DNA of 64,000 nt from Pseudooceanicola sp050897975. GTDB lineage: Bacteria; Pseudomonadota; Alphaproteobacteria; Rhodobacterales; Rhodobacteraceae. A model generated the notes under the pieces. That model saw nothing but the letters and a program-made list of their open reading frames with translations, was not told where the DNA came from and ran no database searches. The stretch lies in assembly GCF_050897975.1 (NCBI RefSeq), contig NZ_JBPAXY010000003.1, forward strand, positions 124,001 through 188,000, written 5' to 3'. Both the position numbers and the translations under genes were made by a program. Each line of letters begins with the position of its first letter. Position 1 is the stretch's first letter. This document shows, piece by piece, positions 54,247-62,129 of this stretch.

Positions 54247-54929
54247 TGGGCGCGGCGGGGGCGCAGGTCGATCGGGTCTTCGCGGCCCTTGGGGCGGGGG
54301 TGCGGGGGCTGGTCTACGACTATTCCCCGCAGCCCTTCAGCCCCGACCCGGCCCATTTCGTCCTGCCCGAGGTGATCGAGGCGCGCGGCAGCGCCGAGCA
54401 GCTGGTGGCGGATTGGTGTGGCCGGGCGCTTTACCGGGCGGATCCGGTGCAGGGGCGGGCGGCGCGGATGCTGCAACCCTTCGTCTGGAGCTATCACGCC
54501 GGAGAGCCGTCGCGCATCGCCGCCGATCTTGAGCGGCCCGAGGTTGGCGAGGTGCGGGACCGGCTGCTGTCCTGGGGGTTGGGGCGCGGCATGACGGTGC
54601 CTCTGCACCTGCCCGGGCGCGGCTTCGCCACGCTGACGGCCTTCGTCGAGACGGAGGTCGGCGAGGCGGCGCTGGCGCGCTTTGCCCTGATGGCCTTCGG
54701 GTTGCAGGACCGGATCGGCTCGATTTCGGGGCGGGGGCCGCTGTCTCCGCGCGAGGCGGAATGCCTGGGCCATACCGCCGAAGGGCTGTCGGCCAAGCAG
54801 ATCGCCCATGTGCTGGGGCGGTCCGAAAGCATGGTGGTGAAGCACCTTCAGGCGGCAGCGGTCAAGCTGGGGGCGCGCAACCGCTCTCACGCGGTGGCGC
54901 TGGCCACCCGTCAGGGCTGGATCGCCTGA
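54246..54929 (+). CDS. LuxR-type regulator with autoinducer-binding-like domain (LuxR solo)
   Basis: This 227-residue regulator has a C-terminal LuxR helix-turn-helix: 'LSPREAECLGHTAEGLSAKQIAHVLGRSES' and 'VKHLQAAAVKLGARNR'. Its N-terminal half resembles autoinducer-binding domains ('RADPVQGRAARMLQPFVW'), but no luxI-type synthase is near, which would make it a LuxR solo. Translation is coupled to the RraA-family gene (TGATG). Its 3' end overlaps the convergent aldolase by 19 bp. Confidence 0.82.
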   Translation: MGAAGAQVDRVFAALGAGVRGLVYDYSPQPFSPDPAHFVLPEVIEARGSAEQLVADWCGRALYRADPVQGRAARMLQPFVWSYHAGEPSRIAADLERPEVGEVRDRLLSWGLGRGMTVPLHLPGRGFATLTAFVETEVGEAALARFALMAFGLQDRIGSISGRGPLSPREAECLGHTAEGLSAKQIAHVLGRSESMVVKHLQAAAVKLGARNRSHAVALATRQGWIA

Positions 54930-55681
54930 ACCGCGCGGTTGGCCGCCTCGCGCAGCAGGCCCACGTCGGAGGTGGCAGAGACCAGGGCATGGCCGCGCGC
55001 GAAAAGGTCCTGTGCCGTTTCGCCGGGCAGGCAGGCGCCCCCCAGCATCTTGCCGCTGGCCCGGACCGCCGCCTCGGCCCGGCGCAGGGCGCCCGTCAGT
55101 TCGGGCGAGGTGAGGTCGCCGAAGGTGCCGTAGTCCGTCGTCAGGTCCAAGGGGCCGAGAAACAGCAGGTCGATGCCGGGCACGGCGGCGATCTCGGGGA
55201 TGGCCTCCAGCCCGGCGCGGCTTTCGATCATCACCGCCACCAGCAGCCCGGCGTTTGCCCGCGCGGGGTGGCCCGTTTCGGCCCCGTAACCTGCGGCGCG
55301 CGACACGGTGAACTGCGCCCCGCGCCGGCCCAGGGGCGCATAGCGCGCCGCCTCTGCGATGGCGCGGGCCTGGGCCGCGCTGCGCACGTCGGCGACCATC
55401 ACCCCGTCGAAGCCCGCATCCAGCAGCGGCTTGATCGCCCCGGGCGATCCGTCGCGGGCGCGGGCCAGGACGAAGGCGTCCGAGACAGAGCGGATGGCGC
55501 GCAACTCATGCAGGGCGCCAGAGAGGTCGGCCGCCGCATGTTCGCGGTCGACGATCAGCAGGGGCAGCCCGGCACCGGCCATCACCTCTGCCACGTCCGG
55601 CGCGCCGAGAAAGAGGAAGGCGCCTGCCAGGGGCGTGCCGCCCAGCAGGGTCAGGCGCAGGGATCTGTCGGAAGGGGGCAT
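54911..55681 (-). CDS. HpcH/HpaI-family aldolase
   Basis: This 256-residue TIM-barrel protein has the class II pyruvate-aldolase pattern: 'LLIVDREHAAADL' (His/Glu region), 'GVMVADVRSAAQARAIAEAARYAPLGRRG' with the metal-site neighbourhood, 'VMIESRAGLEAI' and 'IDLLFLGPLDLTTDYG'. It would cleave or form 2-oxo-4-hydroxy acids. The reading frame stays open for another 1.1 kb upstream, but GGAG stands eight bases before the ATG at 55681, where the family begins. It converges with the LuxR gene. Confidence 0.88.
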   Translation of the reverse strand: MPPSDRSLRLTLLGGTPLAGAFLFLGAPDVAEVMAGAGLPLLIVDREHAAADLSGALHELRAIRSVSDAFVLARARDGSPGAIKPLLDAGFDGVMVADVRSAAQARAIAEAARYAPLGRRGAQFTVSRAAGYGAETGHPARANAGLLVAVMIESRAGLEAIPEIAAVPGIDLLFLGPLDLTTDYGTFGDLTSPELTGALRRAEAAVRASGKMLGGACLPGETAQDLFARGHALVSATSDVGLLREAANRAVQAIQP

Positions 55682-55807
55682 CCTATCGGCTCCGTTTTGG
55701 CGCAAGGCTAGCGGCGGCGCCGGGCCCTGGCAGCCTGCAAGATCTTGCAGCTTACGCGGTCGGGGCCGGTTGGCGCAGGATCGGGGGATGGAACGAAGGA
55801 GGGCAGG

Positions 55808-56440
55808 ATGCCGCAGCAGATGATCAGCGAAGAGGGCTATTGCCCCTTCCGGGGGCACCGGACCTGGTATCGGGTGACGGGCGACCTGCGCGCCGGGCCG
55901 CCGCCGCTGATCGTGGCTCATGGCGGGCCGGGCTGTACCCACGACTATGTCGATGCCTACCGCGCCATTGCCGAAACGGGTCGGGCCGTGGTGCACTATG
56001 ACCAACTTGGCAATGGCCGCTCCACCCATCTGCCCGAGGCGGGGGCGGAGTTCTGGACGGTGGAACTGTTCCTCGACGAACTCGATACGCTGCTGGATCA
56101 CCTTGGTCTGCGCGACCGCTATTGTCTTCTGGGGCAAAGCTGGGGCGGGATGCTGGCGGCGGAACATGCCGTCCGTCGCCCCGCCGGGCTGAAGGGGCTG
56201 GTGATCGCCAATTCGCCCAGCTCCTTCCCGACCTGGGTCGAAGAGGCGCTGCGCCTTCGCCGGGAGCTGCCCGGCGGTGTCCATGAGGCGGCGCCATTTC
56301 TTCGCGGCGATCTCGCTGATCTGGGGGTGTGTCGCCAGCTGTTGAAGGATCGCGACACGTGCCGCCTCGGCATCCTCGCGTTCGCTGCGCAACCAGGCGT
56401 CGAACAAATCGCTGCCCGCCCCGTCGAGGCCGTCAAATAG
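55808..56440 (+). pseudogene. Proline-iminopeptidase-like alpha/beta hydrolase, 3' truncated
   Basis: The first ~161 residues match proline-iminopeptidase-type hydrolases: 'IVAHGGPGCTHDYVDAYR', 'VHYDQLGNGRSTHLPE', the nucleophile elbow 'LLGQSWGGMLAAEHA' and 'VIANSPSSFPTWVEEALRLR'. After about base 56290 similarity stops, and the remaining ~50 codons are antisense to a SARP-like gene. The family's catalytic Asp and His, which lie in the missing last ~130 residues, are absent. The product is almost certainly inactive. GGAGGG precedes the ATG. Confidence 0.75.
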
Positions 56441-56815
56441 CGTCTGATCGAACAACCGGGCCATCTCTTCAAGCTCGGGAACCGTCGCCTGATCGAGCGA
56501 GCGCATACGGTCGTGGATCGTCCAAAGATCGACGTCGACATCGGCCGTATCCAGTTCCACCCGTTCCCGGTCTGCAATGATCCGGAGGCGGTCGGGCCTG
56601 TCGACGATTGGGCGCAGCTTGGAAAGGGCCCAGCGAAGCGCCGCACGGGGATCGTCGGGCAGATCCCAGAACATTTCGCACAAACGCTCGCGCCGGTGCG
56701 GACGGGCCGTTGCGAAGAGGAAAGCCAGAAGCGCACGCGCCTTGCGTGATGCAGGCAGCAGCGCGTCCTGTCCCTCATCAGAAACGCGAAGCTCGCCGAT
56801 CAAGGTCACTTGCAT
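56290..56815 (-). pseudogene. SARP/BTAD-type transcriptional regulator, C-terminally truncated
   Basis: From 56815 (GGAG upstream) the frame encodes an OmpR-like DNA-binding domain as in SARP regulators: 'SRKARALLAFLFATARPHRRERLCEMFW', 'LRWALSKLRPIVDR', then the start of the helical BTAD-like part ('LFDAWLRSERED'). Recognisable sequence ends at about 56290, where the frame runs into the reverse complement of the hydrolase gene. It then stays open by chance into the aldolase gene. About 175 of the usual several hundred residues remain. The true end is approximate. Confidence 0.65.
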
Positions 56816-57228
56816 AAAGCGACTCCAAATAGATTCAAAAGTATAGGTTTTTGGGCACGTATCACCCAACGACTTCATCTCGCAATCGGCTTTGGCGGAA
56901 AGACGCCCGTGCGAAAACGACCGTTGGGCACCTGCCGCCCCGTTTCATCCGCCTGTCACGGCCCGCGCGTGGGGTTTGGAGCGGCGGGATCGGGCGTTTC
57001 GACGTCGTAACAACCCGCCCAGGCTGACGGACTGGGCCTCGGTCGCGTCTTTTCCCCTCTCTCTTGCCTCCCACACGCTTGCTGCGGCGGGCGGCAATGA
57101 CGATCCCGTGATCCCGCTCAAAAAACACGGTGCTCCGGTGAACTACCACGCTGGTGACAACGCTTGAGCACACGTTGTGACCTTAGGTGCCGCCCATCTG
57201 GAACATGACGACATTGAAAGGAGTGCCC
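56816..57228. other. Divergent intergenic region between the SARP fragment and methyltransferase gene
   Basis: These 413 bp have no supportable gene. The part near the SARP fragment is AT-rich (56820-56860) and probably its promoter. Near the methyltransferase an imperfect inverted repeat stands at 57154-57181. An in-frame GTG at 57187 could add 14 residues to the methyltransferase, but lacks a ribosome site. Confidence 0.4.
57154..57181. promoter_or_regulatory. Inverted repeat upstream of the methyltransferase gene
   Basis: GTGACAACG and CGTTGTGAC are separated by 10 bp and are complementary except at one position. They lie about 50 bp upstream of the start and may be an operator or a leader hairpin. 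Confidence 0.35.
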
Positions 57229-58290
57229 ATGCGCTCGAACAACTTGCAGACCAGTGTATTGGAAACGGCAGCGAAATTTTCGGATCGGCAAAAACGCCAG
57301 GCAATGGGCGAGCAAAGGCAACGGGCCGCCTCGATCAGCGAACCCGACAATCCCGCAGAGATGGCTGACGAGCTGTCGCAAATCCTCGACACGGCGCTCT
57401 TCTTCCTCAACGGCGGGAAAGACGCGGGCCATCTGGTCGAATGCCTTGTTCTGCAATTGCATGACCTGCGAAGCGATTGCCCGGCTGACACCTGGGCCCG
57501 CCTGATCCCCATGGCGCAGGCCCACCCGATCCGTGAAAAGCTGATGGCCGATCCCTTCACCCGCCGGTCCTTCACCAAACCGCGCGGCTACTCGGGGGAT
57601 GGGGTGCTTCTGGATCTGCTCTATCGTCACCCCGCCGCCCAGGCAGAGGTGCAGGGCAGCAGCGCGTTCGGCCAGGACATCTACGCCTATACCAGCGTGT
57701 CCTCCAGCGCGCTTGCGGTGCAGGAGCGGCGCGAAATCCTTGCGCAGTTCGTGGACCAGGCCGCCGACCGTCGCCCGGACGCCGATGTTCTGACCGTCGC
57801 GAGCGGTCATTTGCGCGAGGCCGAGCTGTCGATGGCGCTGGCGGACAAACGGCTGTCGCGCTGGATCGCGATGGACCAGGACGAGGCGAACCTTGCGGTC
57901 ATCGCCCGGGATCTGGCCGGAACCGTGGTCGAGCCGATGTTCGGCAGCGTCAAAGGCCTGATGTCCCAGCAATACGACATCGGCGCCTTCGACCTGGTCT
58001 ATTCCGCCGGCGTCTACGACTATCTGCCCTTCGACGTCGCCGCCGCGGTCACGCGCCGTCTGCTGTCGTCCGTGCGGCCCGGCGGAACGCTGCTGTTCGG
58101 CAACTTCAGCACCGAGGTCATCCCGGCGGGATACATGGAAACCTTCATGAACTGGTCCCTCCTGCTGCGAGACGAAGCGCAGATGCGCGAGATCGTCGAC
58201 GCGGCGACCACCGGGCTCGAGGTCGAGACCGAACTGTTCTTCGGTGAGAACCGGCACATCATCTACGCCCGGATTTCCAAGGCAGGGTAA
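57229..58290 (+). CDS. Class I SAM-dependent methyltransferase
   Basis: This 353-residue protein has an N-terminal helical part and a C-terminal Rossmann methyltransferase: 'DVLTVASGHLREAEL' as a modified SAM-binding motif I, 'WIAMDQDEANLAV' as motif II, 'FDLVYSAGVYDYL' and 'SVRPGGTLLFGNF'. The segment 'FTRRSFTKPRGYSGDGVLLD' recalls proteins annotated as extracellular-factor (3-hydroxypalmitate methyl ester) methyltransferases. The substrate is therefore possibly a fatty acid, but unproven. AAAGGAG fixes the start at 57229. A membrane methyltransferase follows after 144 bp. Confidence 0.8.
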   Translation: MRSNNLQTSVLETAAKFSDRQKRQAMGEQRQRAASISEPDNPAEMADELSQILDTALFFLNGGKDAGHLVECLVLQLHDLRSDCPADTWARLIPMAQAHPIREKLMADPFTRRSFTKPRGYSGDGVLLDLLYRHPAAQAEVQGSSAFGQDIYAYTSVSSSALAVQERREILAQFVDQAADRRPDADVLTVASGHLREAELSMALADKRLSRWIAMDQDEANLAVIARDLAGTVVEPMFGSVKGLMSQQYDIGAFDLVYSAGVYDYLPFDVAAAVTRRLLSSVRPGGTLLFGNFSTEVIPAGYMETFMNWSLLLRDEAQMREIVDAATTGLEVETELFFGENRHIIYARISKAG

Positions 58291-58434
58291 GCTGCGCCAT
58301 TCAGGCAATCGGGTGAGAGGGCCGGTGCGCCCTTTCCCCAGGCCAACTCGCTGGGGATCGAAGTGTCGCCAGACCGAAAGAGGAACCTCGCCCTGTCAAA
58401 GGCGAGGGGGCAAACTGCTCTCAGGGGGCAATAG

Positions 58435-58950
58435 ATGTTGACGACGATCTTTAGTGCAGCGGCCGTGGCGATACGGCTGGTCTCATTGTCTATTTCCAAG
58501 CGAAATGAGCGTGCATTGCGCAGCATCGGCGCAGTCGAGCACGGCGCCCGGACCTCCAGGGCGCTCGCCGCCGCCCATGTCCTCTATTACCTCGTCGCCA
58601 TAGCGGAAAGCACCCTTCGACAGAGCGATCCCAGCTGGCTCACAGGCCTTGGGCTCGGCCTCTACGCCCTGTCGATCTGCGCTCTGTTCTGGGTCATTGC
58701 CACCCTCGGCCGCCTCTGGACGGTAAAGCTCTACATCGCCCCGGATCACCGTCTGGAAACGAACTGGGTCTTCCGCAGGATCAAACACCCGAACTACGTC
58801 CTGAATATCGTGCCGGAACTCGTCGGCTTCGCCATTGTCCTGCAAGCCTGGGCCACGCTCTTCTTCGGTCTGCCGCTTTACCTGGTGCTTCTGATTGCGC
58901 GTATTCGGCAGGAAAACCGGATCATGCGGGAGACCTTCCCGCAGTACTGA
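58435..58950 (+). CDS. Isoprenylcysteine carboxyl methyltransferase (ICMT)-family membrane protein
   Basis: This 171-residue protein has four to five hydrophobic segments and the ICMT signature near its end: 'LETNWVFRRIKHPNYVLNIVPELVGFAI', then a cytosolic tail with 'RIRQENRIMRETFPQY'. Such bacterial enzymes methylate carboxyl or hydroxyl groups of lipid-like substrates at the membrane using SAM. Pairing with the class I methyltransferase 144 bp upstream suggests a joint pathway making a methylated lipid or signal. The ribosome site is weak. Confidence 0.82.
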   Translation: MLTTIFSAAAVAIRLVSLSISKRNERALRSIGAVEHGARTSRALAAAHVLYYLVAIAESTLRQSDPSWLTGLGLGLYALSICALFWVIATLGRLWTVKLYIAPDHRLETNWVFRRIKHPNYVLNIVPELVGFAIVLQAWATLFFGLPLYLVLLIARIRQENRIMRETFPQY

Positions 58951-59020
58951 AGCCGCTCCGCAAGAAGCGCATGGATCCGGGCGTGACGGCCTGCGCCCGA
59001 GCGGCAGGCGGCAGGCCGGT

Positions 59021-59056
59021 TTGGCCCAAGCCTCGCTTTTGGAGGCTTGGGCCCAA
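59021..59056. terminator. Hairpin between the ICMT-like gene and the FAD oxidoreductase gene
   Basis: A stem GGCCCAAGCCTC/GAGGCTTGGGCC with a short T-rich loop separates the convergent genes. It lacks a clear T-run on either side but is the only strong structure in this gap. Confidence 0.6.
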
Positions 59057-59073
59057 GATCGGGCGCGCGGGCC

Positions 59074-60342
59074 CTAGATCAGCGCGCCGTTGCCCTGGAG
59101 GGTCTGGCGCACCGCCTCGGCGGTCACCGGGCTTTTGCCCGTCGCGTTCAGGGCTGCGGCAACGCCCGCGGCCTCGCCGGTGGCGAAGGCGGTCCCCATG
59201 ACCCGGATCGAGCCATAGGCGTAGTCATCGGCGCCGATGACCCGCCCGGCGTACCAAAGGTTGTCCAGGTCGCGGGCGTGGATCGCGTCGTAGGGGACGT
59301 GGAAATAGCCCGCGCCGCCGACGTGTTCGTAGATCGGCTTGCCCGCTTCCGAGTGCAGCTCGATCGGCCAGGCGCCACGGGCGATGCCGTCCGCGCGCAG
59401 GCGCCCCTGCAACACGTCGTCATGGGTGATGTCGTAGCGCGCCGCAGGGTGGCGGGTTTCGCGCACCCCGATCTGCGGGCCGGTCTGGGCCAGCCAGGCG
59501 TTTTCGAACCCCGGCACCCGGGCGCGCAGGATCTCGACCAGGCCCAGGGACATCTCGCGCCCGGTCTGCTCGGCCCGGGTGAAGCTGTTCGAGGAAAGGT
59601 CGGGCATGTCGCGGTCGACCACCAGCCACCAGAAATCCGTGGTGCCCGGAACGCGGGTGAAAATGCCCGCGTCGGTGCGGTGGATCTTGTGCGGCGAGCT
59701 CTCGTTGAACTCGGCAATCGCGGCCTGCATCAGGGCGCGGTCGATCTTGGTGTCGGGGGCCAGGCCGCCGACACGGATCGGCATGGTATAGGCCTGGATG
59801 CGGCCCTGGCTGTCGCCGGTCCGCATGGGCACACCGGCCACCAACGCCAGGTTGGCGTCGCCGCTGGCATCGACGAAACTTTCGGAGATCAGGCGGAACC
59901 GCCCGTCCATGCCGGCCACGGTCACGCTTTCCAGTGCCCGCGCGGTGCGGCTGGCCGCCGCCACCCGCGAATGCAGGAAGACGTCGATCCCATGGGCCGC
60001 CAGGACCCGGTCCAGCGCCACCTTCAGGCGTTCGGGATCCAGCAGGACGATCCAGTTGTTGGTGGTCGGAGAGCGGTAGGGATCACAGGCCACGCCCATG
60101 CCGCGCATCTCTTCCAGCACCTGTTCCCCGGCGCCCGAGACCGCGCGCACCGGCTCGCCGCCCTGATGGTAGAAGCCGCAGTAGGCCAGCACCTGGGCGT
60201 TGGTCGCGGCCCCGCCGAGGAAGCCGTATTTCTCGACCAGCGCCACCCGGGCCCCGGCCTTGGCCGCGCCAAGGGCCGCGCCGATGCCGCCTGCGCCGCC
60301 CCCGGCGATGACAACGTCGTAATCGGTTTCGTGACGGGGCAT
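59074..60342 (-). CDS. FAD-dependent oxidoreductase (FAD_oxidored type)
   Basis: This 422-residue flavoprotein has the FAD-binding fold 'DYDVVIAGGGAGGIGAALGAAKAG' then 'VALVEKYGFLGGAATNAQV', an NTase-like 'FVDASGDANLALVAGVPM', and the C-terminal FAD segment 'NLWYAGRVIGADDYAYGSIRVMGTAFATGEAAG'. The substrate is unknown; the family includes dehydrogenases of small organic acids. The start at 60342 overlaps the permease stop by one base (TGATG), with GGAG in reach, so it is the last gene of the ABC operon. Confidence 0.87.
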   Translation of the reverse strand: MPRHETDYDVVIAGGGAGGIGAALGAAKAGARVALVEKYGFLGGAATNAQVLAYCGFYHQGGEPVRAVSGAGEQVLEEMRGMGVACDPYRSPTTNNWIVLLDPERLKVALDRVLAAHGIDVFLHSRVAAASRTARALESVTVAGMDGRFRLISESFVDASGDANLALVAGVPMRTGDSQGRIQAYTMPIRVGGLAPDTKIDRALMQAAIAEFNESSPHKIHRTDAGIFTRVPGTTDFWWLVVDRDMPDLSSNSFTRAEQTGREMSLGLVEILRARVPGFENAWLAQTGPQIGVRETRHPAARYDITHDDVLQGRLRADGIARGAWPIELHSEAGKPIYEHVGGAGYFHVPYDAIHARDLDNLWYAGRVIGADDYAYGSIRVMGTAFATGEAAGVAAALNATGKSPVTAEAVRQTLQGNGALI

Positions 60343-61187
60343 CAGTTTCTCCATCCGAGGAAGTTGTTTTCGAGGCGCGAGATCAGCCAGTTCACCGTCA
60401 GCCCGAGCAGCGACAGGATCGCCACGCCGGCGATCAGCTGGTCGGTGGCCATCAGGTTGCCGGCCAGCAGCACATAGGCGCCGATGCCGTATTCCGCGCC
60501 GATCATTTCCGCTGCCACCAGCAGGATGATCGAGATCGAGGCCGCGATGCGGGTGCCCGACAGGATCCCGGGCAGGGCGGCGGGCAGGACGATCTTCCAG
60601 ATGATCTGGGCCCGCGACAGACTAAAGCTCTGGCCCATGCGGATCAGCGTGCGGTCGACGTTGTCGATGGCGCTGTAGGTGGCGATGACCATCGGGAAGA
60701 AGCAGCCGAAGAGGATCGTGGCGACCTTCGAACCCTCGCCGATGCCGAACCAGATGATGAAAAGCGGCAGCAGGGCGATCTTGGGGATCGGGAAGATGGC
60801 CGAGACCAGCGGCGTGATCGCGGCGCGGGCCACCGAGGAGAGGCCCGCAGCGGTGCCGAAGATCAGCCCCAGGCTGACGCCGCAGGCAAAGCCGATCACC
60901 AGCCGTTGCAGCGAGGCCGAGAGGTGCCGCCAGAGGTTGCCGGAATTGGCCAGATCCATGAAGGCGCCAAAGGCCTCCGAGGGGGCGGGCAGCACCAGCG
61001 AGGAGATCACGCCCGAGCGCGAGCCCAGTTCCCACAGGGCGATCAGCACGACGAAGACGGCCAGACCCACCAGCTTGCGCGGTTTCGGGGCAAAGCCGCC
61101 GCCACGGAAGACGACCGGCTTGGCACTTTCGGCCTCTGGGCTTGCGGGCGCCGGGGCCTGGCCCGGCAGGGTGGAAATGTCACTCAT
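60342..61187 (-). CDS. ABC transporter permease, SsuC/TauC type
   Basis: This 281-residue inner-membrane permease has six hydrophobic segments. The coupling-helix (EAA) motif region is 'RMGQSFSLSRAQIIWKIVLPAALPGILSGTRI', typical of SsuC/TauC-like importers of sulfonates, nitrate, pyrimidine precursors or aromatic acids. It is followed directly by the FAD oxidoreductase (TGATG overlap) and preceded by the ATPase after 153 bp. Confidence 0.93.
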   Translation of the reverse strand: MSDISTLPGQAPAPASPEAESAKPVVFRGGGFAPKPRKLVGLAVFVVLIALWELGSRSGVISSLVLPAPSEAFGAFMDLANSGNLWRHLSASLQRLVIGFACGVSLGLIFGTAAGLSSVARAAITPLVSAIFPIPKIALLPLFIIWFGIGEGSKVATILFGCFFPMVIATYSAIDNVDRTLIRMGQSFSLSRAQIIWKIVLPAALPGILSGTRIAASISIILLVAAEMIGAEYGIGAYVLLAGNLMATDQLIAGVAILSLLGLTVNWLISRLENNFLGWRN

Positions 61188-61340
61188 GAAGGGTTCCTTT
61201 CACGAAAGGGCATGGCGGACGTCCTCGGCCCCGGATCGGTAGGGGGCGGGTCTGTCCGGCGGTGGTCCGGGGCGCGCGGCGGCGGCGGTGCGCCTGGCCC
61301 GGGGCCAAGTGTCGGTGTCGGTCGGTCGGCGCCGGGGCGA

Positions 61341-62108
61341 TCAGCCCGCCGCCAGCTCCATGTCGGCGGTCTGCGCCTCGTCGCGCATCATCTCCCACAG
61401 CTGCTGTTGCAGCGCGGCGAGCTTGGGGTTGGACACGTCGCGCTCGGACAGGGGGATGTCGATGTCGACGATCTCGCGGATCAGGCCGGGGCGACGCGAC
61501 AGCACCACCACCTTGTGCCCAAGGCGGACCGCCTCGTTCAGGTTGTGGGTGATGTAGCAGGAGGTGAAGGGCTCGCGCTGCCACAGGCCTACCAGGTCGT
61601 CCATCAGCAGCTCGCGCGTCTGGCTGTCCAGCGCCGACAGCGGCTCGTCCATCAGCAGCACGGCGGGGTTCACCGCCAGCGCCCGGGCAATGGCCACACG
61701 CTGTTTCATGCCGCCCGACAGCTGCTTGGGCACCGCCTTGCGGAAATCGCTCAGCCGGGTGCGCTCCAGCACGTCGGCGATGCGGCGTTCCTTTTCCTCG
61801 GCCGTCAGGCCGTGCGGTTCCAGCACCAGCGAGATGTTGCCCTCGACCGTGCGCCAGGGCAGCAGGGCGAAGTCCTGGAACACGTAGGTCAGTGGGTTGA
61901 GCGAGCCGCTTGGCGCCTCGCCCAGTTGCAGGATCTGTCCCTTGCTGGGTTTCTCCAGCCCGCCCAGCAGACGCAGGAGGGTGGACTTGCCACAGCCGGA
62001 CGGGCCGATGACACAGACGATCTCGCCATGCGGAATGGTCAGGTTGAGATCCCGCAGCACCTCGAGATCATTGTAGGAATGCGAAAGGTTCTCGACGCGA
62101 AGGTCCAT
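61341..62108 (-). CDS. ABC transporter ATP-binding protein, SsuB/TauB type
   Basis: This 255-residue ATPase has Walker A 'GPSGCGKST', Q-loop 'YVFQDFALLPW', signature 'LSGGMKQRVAIARALA', Walker B 'VLLMDEPLSALD' and H-loop 'YITHNLNEAV'. It energises the permease downstream. It begins 21 bp after the substrate-binding protein gene, in the same operon. Confidence 0.95.
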   Translation of the reverse strand: MDLRVENLSHSYNDLEVLRDLNLTIPHGEIVCVIGPSGCGKSTLLRLLGGLEKPSKGQILQLGEAPSGSLNPLTYVFQDFALLPWRTVEGNISLVLEPHGLTAEEKERRIADVLERTRLSDFRKAVPKQLSGGMKQRVAIARALAVNPAVLLMDEPLSALDSQTRELLMDDLVGLWQREPFTSCYITHNLNEAVRLGHKVVVLSRRPGLIREIVDIDIPLSERDVSNPKLAALQQQLWEMMRDEAQTADMELAAG

Positions 62109-62129
62109 GTCATCAGCCTCGTTCAGAGA

